A DNA stretch of 43,016 bases, from positions 1-43,016 of the forward strand of contig JAEWSC010000054.1 in assembly GCA_023398575.1 (NCBI GenBank), given 5' to 3'. Of the stretch, positions 6,842 through 16,043 are shown in pieces; the stretch's first letter is position 1, and every line of letters starts with the position of its first letter. The position numbers were made by a program, and so were the translations under genes. The stretch is from Bacillota bacterium (GTDB taxonomy: Bacteria > Bacillota > Clostridia > Christensenellales > Aristaeellaceae). The notes beneath the pieces were generated by a model, which did no database searches, was not told the origin of the DNA, and was given only the letters and a program-made list of their open reading frames with translations.

Positions 6842-8074
6842 TTAGTATAGGGGATACTGCTTCATCATCGCAACGACTTCATCCTTCACCGCTGCACAGG
6901 CGCTTTCGCCTTCCTTGATGATGCGTGCGATAAAAGATACAACCTTTTCCATGTCCGCTTCCTTCATGCCTCGGCTGGTAACGGCCGGCGTGCCAACCCG
7001 AATGCCACTGGTCACAAAGGGGCTGCGTTGCTCATTGGGCACAGTGTTCTTGTTGACGGTGATATTGGCCAAGCCCAAGAGCCTTTCCAGCTCCTTGCCC
7101 GTCATCTCTGTCGCGGAAAGATCAAGCAGCATCAAATGATTGTCTGTACCACCGGATACCATACGGATATTTTCTGCCGTAAAGGCATGTTCCATGGCCT
7201 TGGCGTTGAGGATAATCTGATGCTGATAGGTTTTGAATTCCGGCTCCATGGCTTCCTTAAAGCACACAGCCTTGGCAGCAATGATGTGCATCAAAGGACC
7301 GCCCTGCGTGCCGGGAAAAATGGCTTTATCAATCTCCTTGGCATACTGCTCCCGGCATAAAATCATGCCGCCCCGGGGGCCGCGCAGCGTCTTGTGGGTG
7401 GTTGTTGTCACAAAATCAGCATAAGGTACGGGGTTGGGATGCTCCCCGGCAGCGATTAGGCCAGCGATGTGCGCCATATCTACCATTAGCATGGCGCCAA
7501 CTGCATCGGCAATCTCACGCAGCTTGTCAAATTCAATGATGCGGGGATAGGCAGACGCGCCGGCCACGATCATTTTGGGCTTGGCTTCCTTGGCGATATC
7601 CATCACATGATCATAATCAATGCGCTCTGTGTTGGGCTCTACCCCATAGGGAACAAATTTGAAGTATTTGCCGCTCATGTTGACAGGGCTGCCATGGGTG
7701 AGATGCCCGCCATGGCTCAAGTTCATACCCAGCACCGTATCCCCATAATTGAGCATGGCAAAATATACAGCCATATTGGCCTGGGCGCCACTGTGAGGCT
7801 GCACATTGGCATGGTCAGCTCCAAAAATTTGCTTGGCCCTGTCCCGCGCCAAATCTTCCACGATATCCACATACTGGCAACCGCCATAATAACGCTTGCC
7901 GGGATAGCCTTCGGCATATTTATTGGTCAGGTGCGTGCCCATTGCCGCCAACACCGCGGGAGAAACAAAATTCTCAGAGGCGATCAGTTCAATATGCTCC
8001 CGCTGCCGTGTAAGCTCCAGCTCCATTGCCTTCGCCAATTCGGGATCTGCATTTACGATGGCTGCCAATTCCAT
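6842..8074 (-). CDS. glyA: Serine hydroxymethyltransferase (410 aa)
   Basis: This PLP enzyme interconverts serine and glycine with tetrahydrofolate, supplying one-carbon units. The product is of normal bacterial length. The N-terminal ELTRQREHIELIASENFVS, cited here through its core LIASENF, and the PLP-lysine motif TTTTHKTLRGPRGG (Lys about residue 228) are diagnostic, as is KYAEGYPGKRYYGGC in the substrate-binding region. The ATG at 8074 follows AGGAGG. It stands alone, with its own promoter and terminator, convergent with the tRNA operon. Confidence 0.98.
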   Translation of the reverse strand: MELAAIVNADPELAKAMELELTRQREHIELIASENFVSPAVLAAMGTHLTNKYAEGYPGKRYYGGCQYVDIVEDLARDRAKQIFGADHANVQPHSGAQANMAVYFAMLNYGDTVLGMNLSHGGHLTHGSPVNMSGKYFKFVPYGVEPNTERIDYDHVMDIAKEAKPKMIVAGASAYPRIIEFDKLREIADAVGAMLMVDMAHIAGLIAAGEHPNPVPYADFVTTTTHKTLRGPRGGMILCREQYAKEIDKAIFPGTQGGPLMHIIAAKAVCFKEAMEPEFKTYQHQIILNAKAMEHAFTAENIRMVSGGTDNHLMLLDLSATEMTGKELERLLGLANITVNKNTVPNEQRSPFVTSGIRVGTPAVTSRGMKEADMEKVVSFIARIIKEGESACAAVKDEVVAMMKQYPLY

Positions 8075-8109
8075 GCTGCGCCCTCCTGTTAAGCCGAATA
8101 ATATTCCCC

Positions 8110-8138
8110 ATTATAACAATAATGTTCCCCTTCATCAA
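8110..8138 (-). promoter_or_regulatory. Promoter of glyA
   Basis: On the minus strand TTGATG (8133-8138), 17 nt, TATAAT (8110-8115), leaving a leader of about 30 nt before the start codon. No riboswitch-like structure fits in that leader. Confidence 0.8.
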
Positions 8139-8228
8139 GGGAGAAGAAGTTTTTTGTCTGTTTTCAGGCAGGAGTCTTTTCTAAAATGTTCTCTGCACGA
8201 CCAACATTAGGAATTATTTTCTTCAAAA

Positions 8229-8793
8229 TCAATCCTTCTCAATTGCTTTTTTCAAGCAAATCAAAAATGTCTTATCCGTTTTTTCCATACCTTCGAGTTG
8301 AAAACCAGCCATCACGCAAAACTGACTTATCAATTCCGCAGATTGCTCCCTGCACCAGCCGACACCATAGGTGGGTGTCAGTGTAAGGTTATCTGAAACA
8401 GAGACCATCAACGGTACAGAAGCACATCCGCCGTGGGGATAGGCGGCATCACCGCATCCCATATTGATAGCTGGCCGCCAGGCTTTAGCACACGATATGC
8501 TTCTGAAAGCACCCTAGGCAATTCATCTTCTTGCATATACATCAAAGAAAAGAAACAAGTGACGACATCAAAACTGCAATCCAAATAGTCCATATTACAA
8601 GCATCCATGACGCTCTTCAGCCCGATATCCGGGCTTTTAAGCAGTTCATCCCGCCGCTTGTCAATGGCACTGACTCCATTGCCGCAAAGACGGTAAATGA
8701 CCCCTTCTCCGCCACCGCCGATATCAAGGATCCTGCCTTGCAGATATACGCCACGCATGTCCACCATCTGCCCAACAGTTCAAACATGGTCAT
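8229..8793 (-). pseudogene. Frameshifted class I SAM-dependent methyltransferase
   Basis: Three minus-strand frames joined in order read as one methyltransferase. The first frame gives MTMFELLG. The second supplies motif I (GRILDIGGGGEGV), AIDKRRDEL, the DVVTCFFSLMYM strand and the post-motif RVLKPGGQLSIWDA. The third gives the C-terminus from PLMVSVSDNLTLTP to KKAIEKD. The changes of frame fall near 8768-8776 and near 8411-8418; each is explained by one missing base, since restoring one base gives LLG-QMVDMRG and DVLL-VPLMVSV. Together they leave the middle frame ending early at 8408. The start at 8793 has an AAAGGA site at a rather wide 12-nt spacing. Two independent lesions make a decayed gene more likely than two sequencing errors, but assembly error remains possible. 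Confidence 0.75.
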
Positions 8794-8909
8794 GACGTCA
8801 TCGTTTCCTTTCATATATACAAGTTAAACAGGCATTACTCACGCAAATATCAAACAAGGGAACGCCATCTGCGCTCCCCCATTCCAAAACATTTGATTTA
8901 AATAAAAAC

Positions 8910-9034
8910 ACCGCAGCATTCAGACCAGGCAAACCCGCAGCACCTTCCAACTTGCGCTTACTGCTGCTTCCTTCCGGACCTGACAGGGTTCACACCATGG
9001 AATCGCACAGGACCCAGCCATCATCATGATGCGG
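8910..9034 (-). ncRNA. ffs: Signal recognition particle RNA (small, 4.5S-like)
   Basis: The minus strand carries the universally conserved SRP domain IV apical sequence, GTCAGGTCCGGAAGGAAGCA followed by GCAGTAAGC (about 8962-8985), flanked by strands that can pair (for example CCGCA near the 5' end with TGCGG near the 3' end). It is followed by GTTTTTATTT. It is the RNA partner of Ffh in co-translational membrane targeting. The ends are approximate. The length of about 120 nt means no Alu domain, unlike the ~270-nt scRNA of Bacillus. A promoter sits immediately upstream. Confidence 0.92.
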
Positions 9035-9041
9035 CTTATCT

Positions 9042-9070
9042 ATTTTACCCGAAACGATGTAAAAAAGCAA
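9042..9070 (-). promoter_or_regulatory. Promoter of the SRP RNA
   Basis: On the minus strand TTGCTT (9065-9070), a 17-nt spacer and TAAAAT (9042-9047) place the start near 9035, which agrees with the 5' end of the predicted RNA. Confidence 0.7.
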
Positions 9071-9155
9071 CACCAAATCATAACATGCTTAATCAACATT
9101 TCATTTGAGAAACCATTGTTGTAACCCTTATTACTGAAAGTTTTTGAGGGATGGG

Positions 9156-9195
9156 TGCTGGAAGGGGCCTTTTTTCAAAAAGGCCCCTTCCAGCA
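9156..9195. repeat. Perfect 19-bp inverted repeat downstream of hslU
   Basis: The left arm (9156-9174, TGCTGGAAGGGGCCTTTTT) and right arm (9177-9195) are perfectly complementary with only 2 nt between them. It begins 10 nt after the hslU stop and would fold into a very stable hairpin. The T-tract lies inside the stem near the loop rather than after it, so it is not a textbook terminator in either direction. It may stabilise the end of the operon transcript or be a copy of a dispersed intergenic repeat. Confidence 0.85.
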
Positions 9196-9205
9196 AATCA
9201 ACCCG

Positions 9206-10570
9206 CTATAATATATACCTTCGCACGTCGGTATCTTTGTTTTCCCTGTGCAAGTGCTCCTTGACATAATCACCGGTAATGTTCAAGTGCACCTCCGGCA
9301 TGTTCTCACCACCGGCGTTGAAGGAGATATCCTCCAGCAAGTCCTCGAATACGGCATGCAATCGGCGGGCACCGATATCCTCGCCGGATTCATTGGCGCC
9401 AAACGCTGTCTCCGCAATGGCCTGTATGGCACTTTCCTCAAACTTCAAATGTACATTATCCACCGCCAGCAGCGCTTCGTACTGCCGTGTTAATGCATTG
9501 TCCGGCTGGGTTAATATTTTGCTGAAGTCGTCTTTGGTTAAGCTCTTTAGCTTTACATGTACCGGAAAGCGGCCCTGCAATTCCGGAATCAGGTCTGTGA
9601 CCTTGGCCACATGGAAAGCGCCGGCTGCGATAAAGAGCATAAAATCCGTACGTACCGCGCCATACTTGGTATTGACGGTGCTGCCTTCCACTATGGGCAA
9701 AATATCCCGCTGCACGCCCTCGCGGCTGACATCCGGACCATGACCGGAGGAACGGCCGGCAATTTTATCGATCTCATCGATGAAGACAATTCCGTGCTGC
9801 TCAGCCCTGCGGACCGCTTCTTCCTGCACAGCATCCTGATCGATAAGCTTTTGCGATTCTTCAGACAGTAAAATCTTGCGGGCTTCCTTGACCTTTACAC
9901 GCCGGATTTTTGTCTTTTTGGGCATCATCCCGCCCATCATATCGCCAATGCTGATGGAGCTTCCGCCCACCTCCAGTTGAGGCATGGATTCCTCCACCTC
10001 AACTTCCAACTCCCTGTCTTCCAATTCACCACGCAACAGCTGCTGGCGAACTTCATCCTTTTTGGCTGAAAGCTTTTGCTGCTCTTCTCCGGATATCTCC
10101 GGTTCTTTTTTATTGCCTAGCAAAAACTCCAGCGGGTTGCCGCTGCTTTTCTTTGGCGGATGGGTAAGCAGCGTTACCAGCCTGTCCTCTGCCAACACTT
10201 GTGCCCGTGGCTGCACCTTTTTTTCATACTCTTCCTTGACCATGCGCACCGCATTCTCGGTCAAATCGCGTACAATGCCTTCCACATCACGGCCCACATA
10301 GCCCACTTCGGTGAACTTGGTAGCTTCCACCTTGATAAACGGCGCATCCACCAGCTTGGCCAAGCGGCGCGCGATCTCGGTTTTACCTACACCAGTTGGT
10401 CCGATCATCAGAATGTTTTTGGGGTAAATCTCTTCCCGTATGACTTCATCCACCTGGGCCCGACGGTAGCGGTTGCGCAGTGCGATAGCAACAGCGCGTT
10501 TAGCTTCCTCCTGACCGATAATGTATCTGTCCAGTTCACGAACTGTCTCGCGGGGTGTCAACGTTTTCAT
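9206..10570 (-). CDS. hslU: HslU (ClpY), ATPase of the HslUV protease (454 aa)
   Basis: HslU is the AAA+ unfoldase that feeds substrates to HslV. It has LTPRETVRELDRYIIGQ at the N-terminus, Walker A GPTGVGKTE (about residues 57-65), the inserted I-domain (roughly 110-240, rich in charged residues), Walker B IVFIDEIDKIA, and the C-terminal DTDVRRYIL, whose tail inserts into HslV to activate it. The frame is open to a GTG three codons earlier, but the ATG at 10570 lies 8 nt after GGAGG, while that GTG overlaps the ribosome site. It follows hslV by 14 nt and is the last gene of the long operon. Confidence 0.97.
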   Translation of the reverse strand: MKTLTPRETVRELDRYIIGQEEAKRAVAIALRNRYRRAQVDEVIREEIYPKNILMIGPTGVGKTEIARRLAKLVDAPFIKVEATKFTEVGYVGRDVEGIVRDLTENAVRMVKEEYEKKVQPRAQVLAEDRLVTLLTHPPKKSSGNPLEFLLGNKKEPEISGEEQQKLSAKKDEVRQQLLRGELEDRELEVEVEESMPQLEVGGSSISIGDMMGGMMPKKTKIRRVKVKEARKILLSEESQKLIDQDAVQEEAVRRAEQHGIVFIDEIDKIAGRSSGHGPDVSREGVQRDILPIVEGSTVNTKYGAVRTDFMLFIAAGAFHVAKVTDLIPELQGRFPVHVKLKSLTKDDFSKILTQPDNALTRQYEALLAVDNVHLKFEESAIQAIAETAFGANESGEDIGARRLHAVFEDLLEDISFNAGGENMPEVHLNITGDYVKEHLHRENKDTDVRRYIL

Positions 10571-10584
10571 ACTCCGCACCTCCT

Positions 10585-11118
10585 TTATACCACTTCCACT
10601 GTGATGTTCCCATTGGTGAACACACAGATGGATGCGGCTATCCGAAGTGCTCTTTCTGCGATTTCAGCAGCAGGCAGGTCCGTATTTTGCACCAGTGCCC
10701 TGGCAGCGGCCAGCGCATAGTTTCCGCCGGAGCCGATGGCGGCCACCCCGTCATCCGGATCGATGACTTCACCGGTGCCGCTTAATATCAGCATGCTTTC
10801 CTTATCGGCTACAATCATCATGGATTGTAACTGGCGCATTGCTTTGTCACTGCGCCAATCCTGAGCCAAGGTTACTGCAGCGCGCTCCAGGTTGCCGCCA
10901 CACTGGGTCAACTTATCCTCAAAGCGCTCGCACAGGGTAAAGGCATCCGCCACAGAACCGGCAAAGCCTACGGCGACCTGCCCGTTATAGAGTCTGCGCA
11001 CCTTTTTTGCGGTTGATTTGAATATCGCGTTTTCCCCCATGGTTACCTGTCCGTCACCGGCAATGGCAGTAACCCCATTGCGGCGAACAGCACAGATGGT
11101 TGTTCCCATCATGGCCAT
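10585..11118 (-). CDS. hslV: HslV (ClpQ), peptidase of the HslUV protease (177 aa)
   Basis: HslV is a proteasome-beta-like N-terminal nucleophile hydrolase. The start MAMMG-TTICAVRRNG implies removal of a short propeptide to expose Thr as the nucleophile, as in E. coli HslV, rather than the Ser found in Bacillus ClpQ. GDGQVTMG, the KKVRRLY stretch, VGFAGSVADAFTL and AIGSGGNYALAAARAL are family hallmarks. The ATG at 11118 has AAAGGA about 10 nt upstream. It lies 21 nt after the hydrolase gene. Confidence 0.97.
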   Translation of the reverse strand: MAMMGTTICAVRRNGVTAIAGDGQVTMGENAIFKSTAKKVRRLYNGQVAVGFAGSVADAFTLCERFEDKLTQCGGNLERAAVTLAQDWRSDKAMRQLQSMMIVADKESMLILSGTGEVIDPDDGVAAIGSGGNYALAAARALVQNTDLPAAEIAERALRIAASICVFTNGNITVEVV

Positions 11119-11139
11119 AAAATAGATTTCCTTTCAATA

Positions 11140-12492
11140 TTAATGAGTGAGTATCCATGCAGCAATATCATTGGCCGCGGTTTCATCAAGTTTGGCAGGC
11201 GTATCATACTCCCGGACACTGTACTGGAACGCCGGATCGCCTGTATACTTCATGAGCATGTGGTTAAGCTCTGAATACAGCTTCAGGGTAACGTATGTTT
11301 CTCCACCAATGGCCGCTTGCCAAGCTTCAAATCCGTTTGTCAGCGAAACCTGGAAATCAGATCCGCCCTGGAGGATAAATGTAGGCAATTGAAGCTCCTT
11401 TACCGTGGCCGCTGCATCGTATGAACGCAAGTCCTTCACATACCAGCCTGGCAGGCCAAAGAAAGATTCCACCTTCACCTGGTCGTCCGTCATAGAATCA
11501 ATGCGCTCGAGCTTATCCACCTCAGCGTCTACCAGCGGTTGCTGGGCCTTGCGTTGTTCTTCCGTCAATTTTGCAAGAAGGTCCTCGTTCTGGGAAAGGC
11601 TGATATCGGTTAATTGCAACGGCGAGCCGCTCATCAAAATCATACCGGCAAAAAGGCCTTCGCTCTCCTTGACAATACGCGGCCCCAGCATAGCGCCAAG
11701 GCTGTGCCCAGCCACAAAAATTTTGCTGCCATCGATTCGGCTATCCGCCTTCAATAGTTTCCCAGCCAACATGGCATCGATGATCGTTTCTTCGCGTACG
11801 GTCAGGGTCTTGACAAGTTCCGGCGTGAATTTTTCCCCATGGGCCCTTGTGCGCTTGTCATACCGGATGGAGGCAATGCCCTTTTGCGCCAGCTCCCAGG
11901 CAAGATCACGGAACATCTTTGTCTGACCCACTTCCTCATCCCGGTTCCCTGCACCGGAACCATGCACCAGCACCACCGCCGGAAGGTTCGAACCATCCTT
12001 GGGCAAGGTCAAAAGACCAGGCAGCGCCCATTCGCCTTCACCGACAGTTACTTCTTCTTCCACAAGTCCAGTGGGCAGTGTAATTTCTTCCGATACCGCG
12101 GGCGTGGCAACCGGAGGCAGTGCAAAGTTGATTCCCGACACCAGGCCAGCCTTATCTACAACTAATCGAAACAGGATATCCTGCTTGTCAAAATCAAGAA
12201 TCAGTTCATGGATTGTATACCCAGCATCTTCTTTAGATGTGTAATCACCAAAGGCAATAAACTCACCACAGGATGATTCAATCTGACTCCAAAGCTGGCC
12301 AAAGGCATCCTCCGGTATCTGTGCTTTGACCTTCTCGTCAAACATGGCATACAGATTGGTGTTTTTTTCTCCCGACATCAGGTCTGTGACATACTGTGAT
12401 GCAAAGTCTTTCCCTGTTTCCTGTGCCATTGCGGGAAGACAGGCTGACAACATCATTAAAGCCATTATCATTGCAAGCACCTTTTTAAGCAT
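11140..12492 (-). CDS. Exported alpha/beta hydrolase with N-terminal DUF3887-like domain (450 aa)
   Basis: After an N-terminal export signal there is a DUF3887-like domain (about residues 25-120) and then an alpha/beta hydrolase of the dienelactone-hydrolase/BAAT-like type. Visible parts are VLVHGSGAGNRDE (oxyanion region), the nucleophile elbow AGHSLGA, the acid loop LQGGSDFQV and the catalytic His in SELNHML. The signal could be cut after AMA before QE, but LSAC earlier in it also fits a lipobox, so it may be a lipoprotein. The ATG at 12492 lies 7 nt after GGGGAG; a GTG six codons earlier has no site. It occupies the place that xerC/codV has between trmFO and hslV in Bacillus. The substrate is unknown; an esterase or acyl-transfer role at the cell surface is a guess. 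Confidence 0.88.
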   Translation of the reverse strand: MLKKVLAMIMALMMLSACLPAMAQETGKDFASQYVTDLMSGEKNTNLYAMFDEKVKAQIPEDAFGQLWSQIESSCGEFIAFGDYTSKEDAGYTIHELILDFDKQDILFRLVVDKAGLVSGINFALPPVATPAVSEEITLPTGLVEEEVTVGEGEWALPGLLTLPKDGSNLPAVVLVHGSGAGNRDEEVGQTKMFRDLAWELAQKGIASIRYDKRTRAHGEKFTPELVKTLTVREETIIDAMLAGKLLKADSRIDGSKIFVAGHSLGAMLGPRIVKESEGLFAGMILMSGSPLQLTDISLSQNEDLLAKLTEEQRKAQQPLVDAEVDKLERIDSMTDDQVKVESFFGLPGWYVKDLRSYDAAATVKELQLPTFILQGGSDFQVSLTNGFEAWQAAIGGETYVTLKLYSELNHMLMKYTGDPAFQYSVREYDTPAKLDETAANDIAAWILTH

Positions 12493-12543
12493 ACATATTC
12501 TCCCCCTCACAACAATGGTAGCACCAAAAAGAGACGTCTGTCA

Positions 12544-13872
12544 TCAGGCGATGTCCAAAACCCGCATTTTTGAGGCCATATCCCGTATAATGGCCAGCGA
12601 GCGCGCAGCAACAGCTTCATACCGCTGCACCTTGTTTCGTATGGGCTTTTTCCCAGGCTCCACCGGCAGCGATTCGATAAGTCCAAAACAGCAGTTCATG
12701 GGCTGAAAGTCGCGAACAGGCGTCGATATGTAATGAGCCATAGCACCAAGGGCCGTTGCCCTGGGAAATACGGTGGCTTCCCTGCCGCTTAAACGCTCCG
12801 CCAGCGATATACCTGCCACCAGGCCGCTGCCGGCGCTTTCCACATAACCTTCCACTCCGGTCATCTGACCGGCAAAGTATAAATCCGGCTGTTCCTTCAT
12901 CTGAAATGTTTCATCCAACAGACCGGGGCTTTTCAAGAATGTGTTGCGGTGCATGACGCCATATCGTTCAAACACTGCATTTTCCAACCCAGGAATCATG
13001 CCAAATACACGTTTTTGCTCGCCAAATTTCAGCCTGGTCTGAAAACCCACCAGGTTAAACAGCGTCCCGTCTGCATTATCCTGGCGCAATTGCACCACGG
13101 CATAAGCTTCCTTGCCTGTACGCGGATCGCGAAGCCCGACAGGCTTTAGCGGCCCAAAGGCCAACACCATATGCCCGCGGCGGGCCATACTTTCCACCGG
13201 CATACAGCCCTCAAACACCTTTTTCTCTTCAAAGCCATGAATCGGCGCAGTATCCGCCTCAAGCAAAGCCTGGACAAAGGCGTCATATTGCGCCTGGTCC
13301 ATGGGACAGTTGAGGTAGTCATCCCCCCGGTCATAGCGGGATTGGCGGAACACCTTGTCCATATCAATGGATTCCAGCGTCACAATAGGCGCCGCCGCAT
13401 CATAAAAATGCAGCGCAGTCATCCCTGGCAGGGCCATGATGGCATCTGCCATAGCATCGCTGGTCAGTGGCCCAGTAGCGATCACTGCCGGACCATCAGG
13501 AATTTCTGCAGCTTCCCGGCTGACCACTGTGATCAATGGATGATTATTCACAGCTTCGGTGATATACCTTGAAAAACCCTCCCGGTCCACTGCCAGCGCG
13601 CCGCCGGCAGGAACCCGGGTCGCATCCGCCGCTTTCATAATCAGCGAGTTCAAAAGGCGCATTTCTTCTTTGAGTAAGCCTACCGCATTGGTGAGCCTGT
13701 CGGAACGCAGGCTGTTGGAGCAGCATAATTCCGCCATCTCCGGCGCATGGTGGGCGGGGGTATATTTTACAGGCTTCATTTCGATAAGGTTCACGGGTAT
13801 GCCGCGACTGGCTATCTGCCACGCTGCCTCGCAGCCCGCTAACCCGGCGCCGATCACCGTTACCCGGCTCAT
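12544..13872 (-). CDS. trmFO: TrmFO, folate-dependent tRNA (uracil-54) methyltransferase (442 aa)
   Basis: TrmFO (formerly Gid) makes ribothymidine-54 in the T-loop of tRNA using methylenetetrahydrofolate and FAD. The N-terminal dinucleotide-binding motif VIGAGLAGCEAAWQ, the segment HHAPEMAELCCSNSLRSD with its conserved cysteines, and the C-terminal GQMTGVEGYVESAGSGLVAG are diagnostic. The ATG overlaps the topA stop by 4 nt (ATGA), so the two are translationally coupled, as in many Firmicutes. Confidence 0.97.
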   Translation of the reverse strand: MSRVTVIGAGLAGCEAAWQIASRGIPVNLIEMKPVKYTPAHHAPEMAELCCSNSLRSDRLTNAVGLLKEEMRLLNSLIMKAADATRVPAGGALAVDREGFSRYITEAVNNHPLITVVSREAAEIPDGPAVIATGPLTSDAMADAIMALPGMTALHFYDAAAPIVTLESIDMDKVFRQSRYDRGDDYLNCPMDQAQYDAFVQALLEADTAPIHGFEEKKVFEGCMPVESMARRGHMVLAFGPLKPVGLRDPRTGKEAYAVVQLRQDNADGTLFNLVGFQTRLKFGEQKRVFGMIPGLENAVFERYGVMHRNTFLKSPGLLDETFQMKEQPDLYFAGQMTGVEGYVESAGSGLVAGISLAERLSGREATVFPRATALGAMAHYISTPVRDFQPMNCCFGLIESLPVEPGKKPIRNKVQRYEAVAARSLAIIRDMASKMRVLDIA

Positions 13873-15998
13873 TCTTCAATCTCCTCATCCGCTTTTGCAG
13901 AGGCTACCTTTACCTTATGACGGCAGGTCTCATTGGCGCACAAGTGCCACACTTCCCCCTTACGGCCTACTTTTTCGGTCATATAGCCTCCGCATTGGGG
14001 GCATTTTTCTGTCACCGGCAGTTCCCAACTGACAAAATCACACTCCGGATACCCTTCACAGCCATAAAATTTGCGGTTTTTACGGCTATTCTTTTCCAGC
14101 AGCCGCTTACCACATTTTGGGCAAGGAGCTTCGATATAATTGAGTATAGCCTTGGTATTGCGGCATTCAGGAAAGTTGGGGCAGGCTAGAAACTTACCGA
14201 ACCGGCCCATTTTGTACACCATCATGGCGCCGCACTGGTCACAGGGCACATCACTGACCTCGTCGGCAATATGTACCTTTTCCACCTGCTCCTCCGCCTT
14301 TTTGAGGGTCTCCAGAAACGGTGGATAGAACTCCCGAAGAATTTCGCGCCAGTCTACCTTGCCTTCTTCCACCTCGTCCAGTTCGTCTTCCAGTTCTGCG
14401 GTAAACTCTGTATCGACGATCTTGGAAAAATACTGTTCCATCATTTCCGTAACCATACGGCCAAGTTCTGTGGGATACAGACGCTTTTTCTCACGGCTGA
14501 CATATCCGCGGGCAATGATGGTGGTAATGGTCGGGGCGTAGGTACTCGGCCTGCCAATCCCTTTTTCTTCTAAGGCGCGGACAAGCGAAGCCTCGGTATA
14601 GCGGGCAGGCGGTTGGGTGAAATGCTGCTTACTTTCCACATCCTCCACTGCCACAGCGTCACCTTCCTTCATCTGCGGAAGGGTAGTCTCGCTGCTTTGA
14701 ATGTCGTCATCGCTTCCTTCCTCGTATACTGAGGTAAAGCCGGAGAACTTTTTGTGCTCGCCATAGAACCGAAGGCCCACGCCGCTGCCTGCGATATCCA
14801 TGGTCATGGTATCATATAATGCCGGCATCATCTGGCTGGCCAGAAAGCGGTTGTAAATTAATCGATAAAGGCTGAATTGTTCCTTGGTCAAAAACGCCTT
14901 AATCTTATCAGGTGTACGCTCTATATCAGTAGGCCGAATCGCCTCGTGAGCCTCCTGGGCATTCTTACGGCCTTTGAACTCATTGGGTGTTTCCGGAAGA
15001 TATTCCTTGCCGAAGTGTTCGGGAATGTACTGCCGAACTGCCTCCATGGCATCGTCAGAAATACGGACGGAGTCGGTACGGATATAGGTCACCAGACCCT
15101 GGATATCCTTGTTCTCCAGTTCAATGCCCTCATATAGTTGCTGCACCACCTGCATGGTTTTAGCGGTGGTATAGTTCAGCTTTCGGCTGGCTTCCTGCTG
15201 CAGGGAGGAGGTAGTGAAAGGCGCGGCGGGCATTTTTTTGCGTTCGCCATGCTTGACGCCGAATACCGCAAAGCGGGAGCCTTTGATCCGCTCCACGGCC
15301 TTTTGCGCATCCTCCTGATTTTTGATATCCGCTTTTGCGCCATCCAGGCTCACAAGACGGGCGTCAAAATGCATCTTGCGGCCCCGGTTGGTATACATCT
15401 GGGCCTTGGCAGTAATGTCCCAATATTCCTCAGGGATAAAGGACTCTATTTCCTCTTCACGTGTGACCACCATTCGTGTGGCTACGCTCTGCACACGGCC
15501 TGCAGAAAGCCCCTTTTTTACCTTTGCCCATAAAAGTGGACTAATCTTATAGCCCACCAGTCTGTCGAGCACACGCCGAGCCTGCTGGGCATCCACCCTC
15601 CCCATATCAATTGGCCGGGGTGAGCGCAGCGCGCTTTGTACCGCTTTTTTCGTAACCTCATGAAACTCGATGCGGCAGGGCTTATCCGTGTCAATGCCCA
15701 GCGTTTGTGCCAGATGCCAGGAAATGGCCTCCCCCTCGCGGTCAGGGTCAGTCGCCAGAAGAATCTGAGTGGCATTTTTGGCCTCTTTGCGAATCTTGGT
15801 CAAAATCTTGCCGCGACCCCTGATGGTTATGTATTTCAAATCAAAATCGTTCTCCACATCCACACCCATTTGAGACTTGGGTAGATCGCGGATATGACCC
15901 TGGGATGCTTCCACCTTATAACCCTTGCCCAGAAATTTTGCGATAGTTCGCGCCTTTGCAGGCGATTCCACGATGACGAGTTTGGTTTCTGTTGCCAC
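13869..15998 (-). CDS. topA: DNA topoisomerase I (709 aa)
   Basis: This is a type IA topoisomerase that relaxes negative supercoils. The N-terminal Toprim domain has LVIVESPAKARTIAKFLG and the acidic DPDREGEAISWH. The catalytic Tyr lies in GLVTYIRTDSVRIS. Three Cys4 zinc ribbons close the protein (CDQCG...CPNFPEC, CPKCG...CEGYPEC, CPQCG...CANETC). I chose a GTG start at 15998, 8 nt after GGAGG; the longer frame from 16025 would put the site inside the gene. It follows dprA by 45 nt and overlaps trmFO by 4 nt. Confidence 0.97.
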   Translation of the reverse strand: MATETKLVIVESPAKARTIAKFLGKGYKVEASQGHIRDLPKSQMGVDVENDFDLKYITIRGRGKILTKIRKEAKNATQILLATDPDREGEAISWHLAQTLGIDTDKPCRIEFHEVTKKAVQSALRSPRPIDMGRVDAQQARRVLDRLVGYKISPLLWAKVKKGLSAGRVQSVATRMVVTREEEIESFIPEEYWDITAKAQMYTNRGRKMHFDARLVSLDGAKADIKNQEDAQKAVERIKGSRFAVFGVKHGERKKMPAAPFTTSSLQQEASRKLNYTTAKTMQVVQQLYEGIELENKDIQGLVTYIRTDSVRISDDAMEAVRQYIPEHFGKEYLPETPNEFKGRKNAQEAHEAIRPTDIERTPDKIKAFLTKEQFSLYRLIYNRFLASQMMPALYDTMTMDIAGSGVGLRFYGEHKKFSGFTSVYEEGSDDDIQSSETTLPQMKEGDAVAVEDVESKQHFTQPPARYTEASLVRALEEKGIGRPSTYAPTITTIIARGYVSREKKRLYPTELGRMVTEMMEQYFSKIVDTEFTAELEDELDEVEEGKVDWREILREFYPPFLETLKKAEEQVEKVHIADEVSDVPCDQCGAMMVYKMGRFGKFLACPNFPECRNTKAILNYIEAPCPKCGKRLLEKNSRKNRKFYGCEGYPECDFVSWELPVTEKCPQCGGYMTEKVGRKGEVWHLCANETCRHKVKVASAKADEEIEE

Positions 15999-16043
15999 AA
16001 AGATACCCTCCAAATATAGGATCAAGCTGCAAAGCAGCCGTTT

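Noticed and set aside
8075..8109. Riboswitch (for example glycine type) upstream of glyA
   Set aside because: The predicted leader is only about 30 nt long, too short for any known glycine or folate-related riboswitch.
8617..8814. Separate 65-codon gene in front of the methyltransferase remnant
   Set aside because: Only its first residues make sense, as the N-terminus of the frameshifted methyltransferase; the remainder is the wrong frame across motif I.
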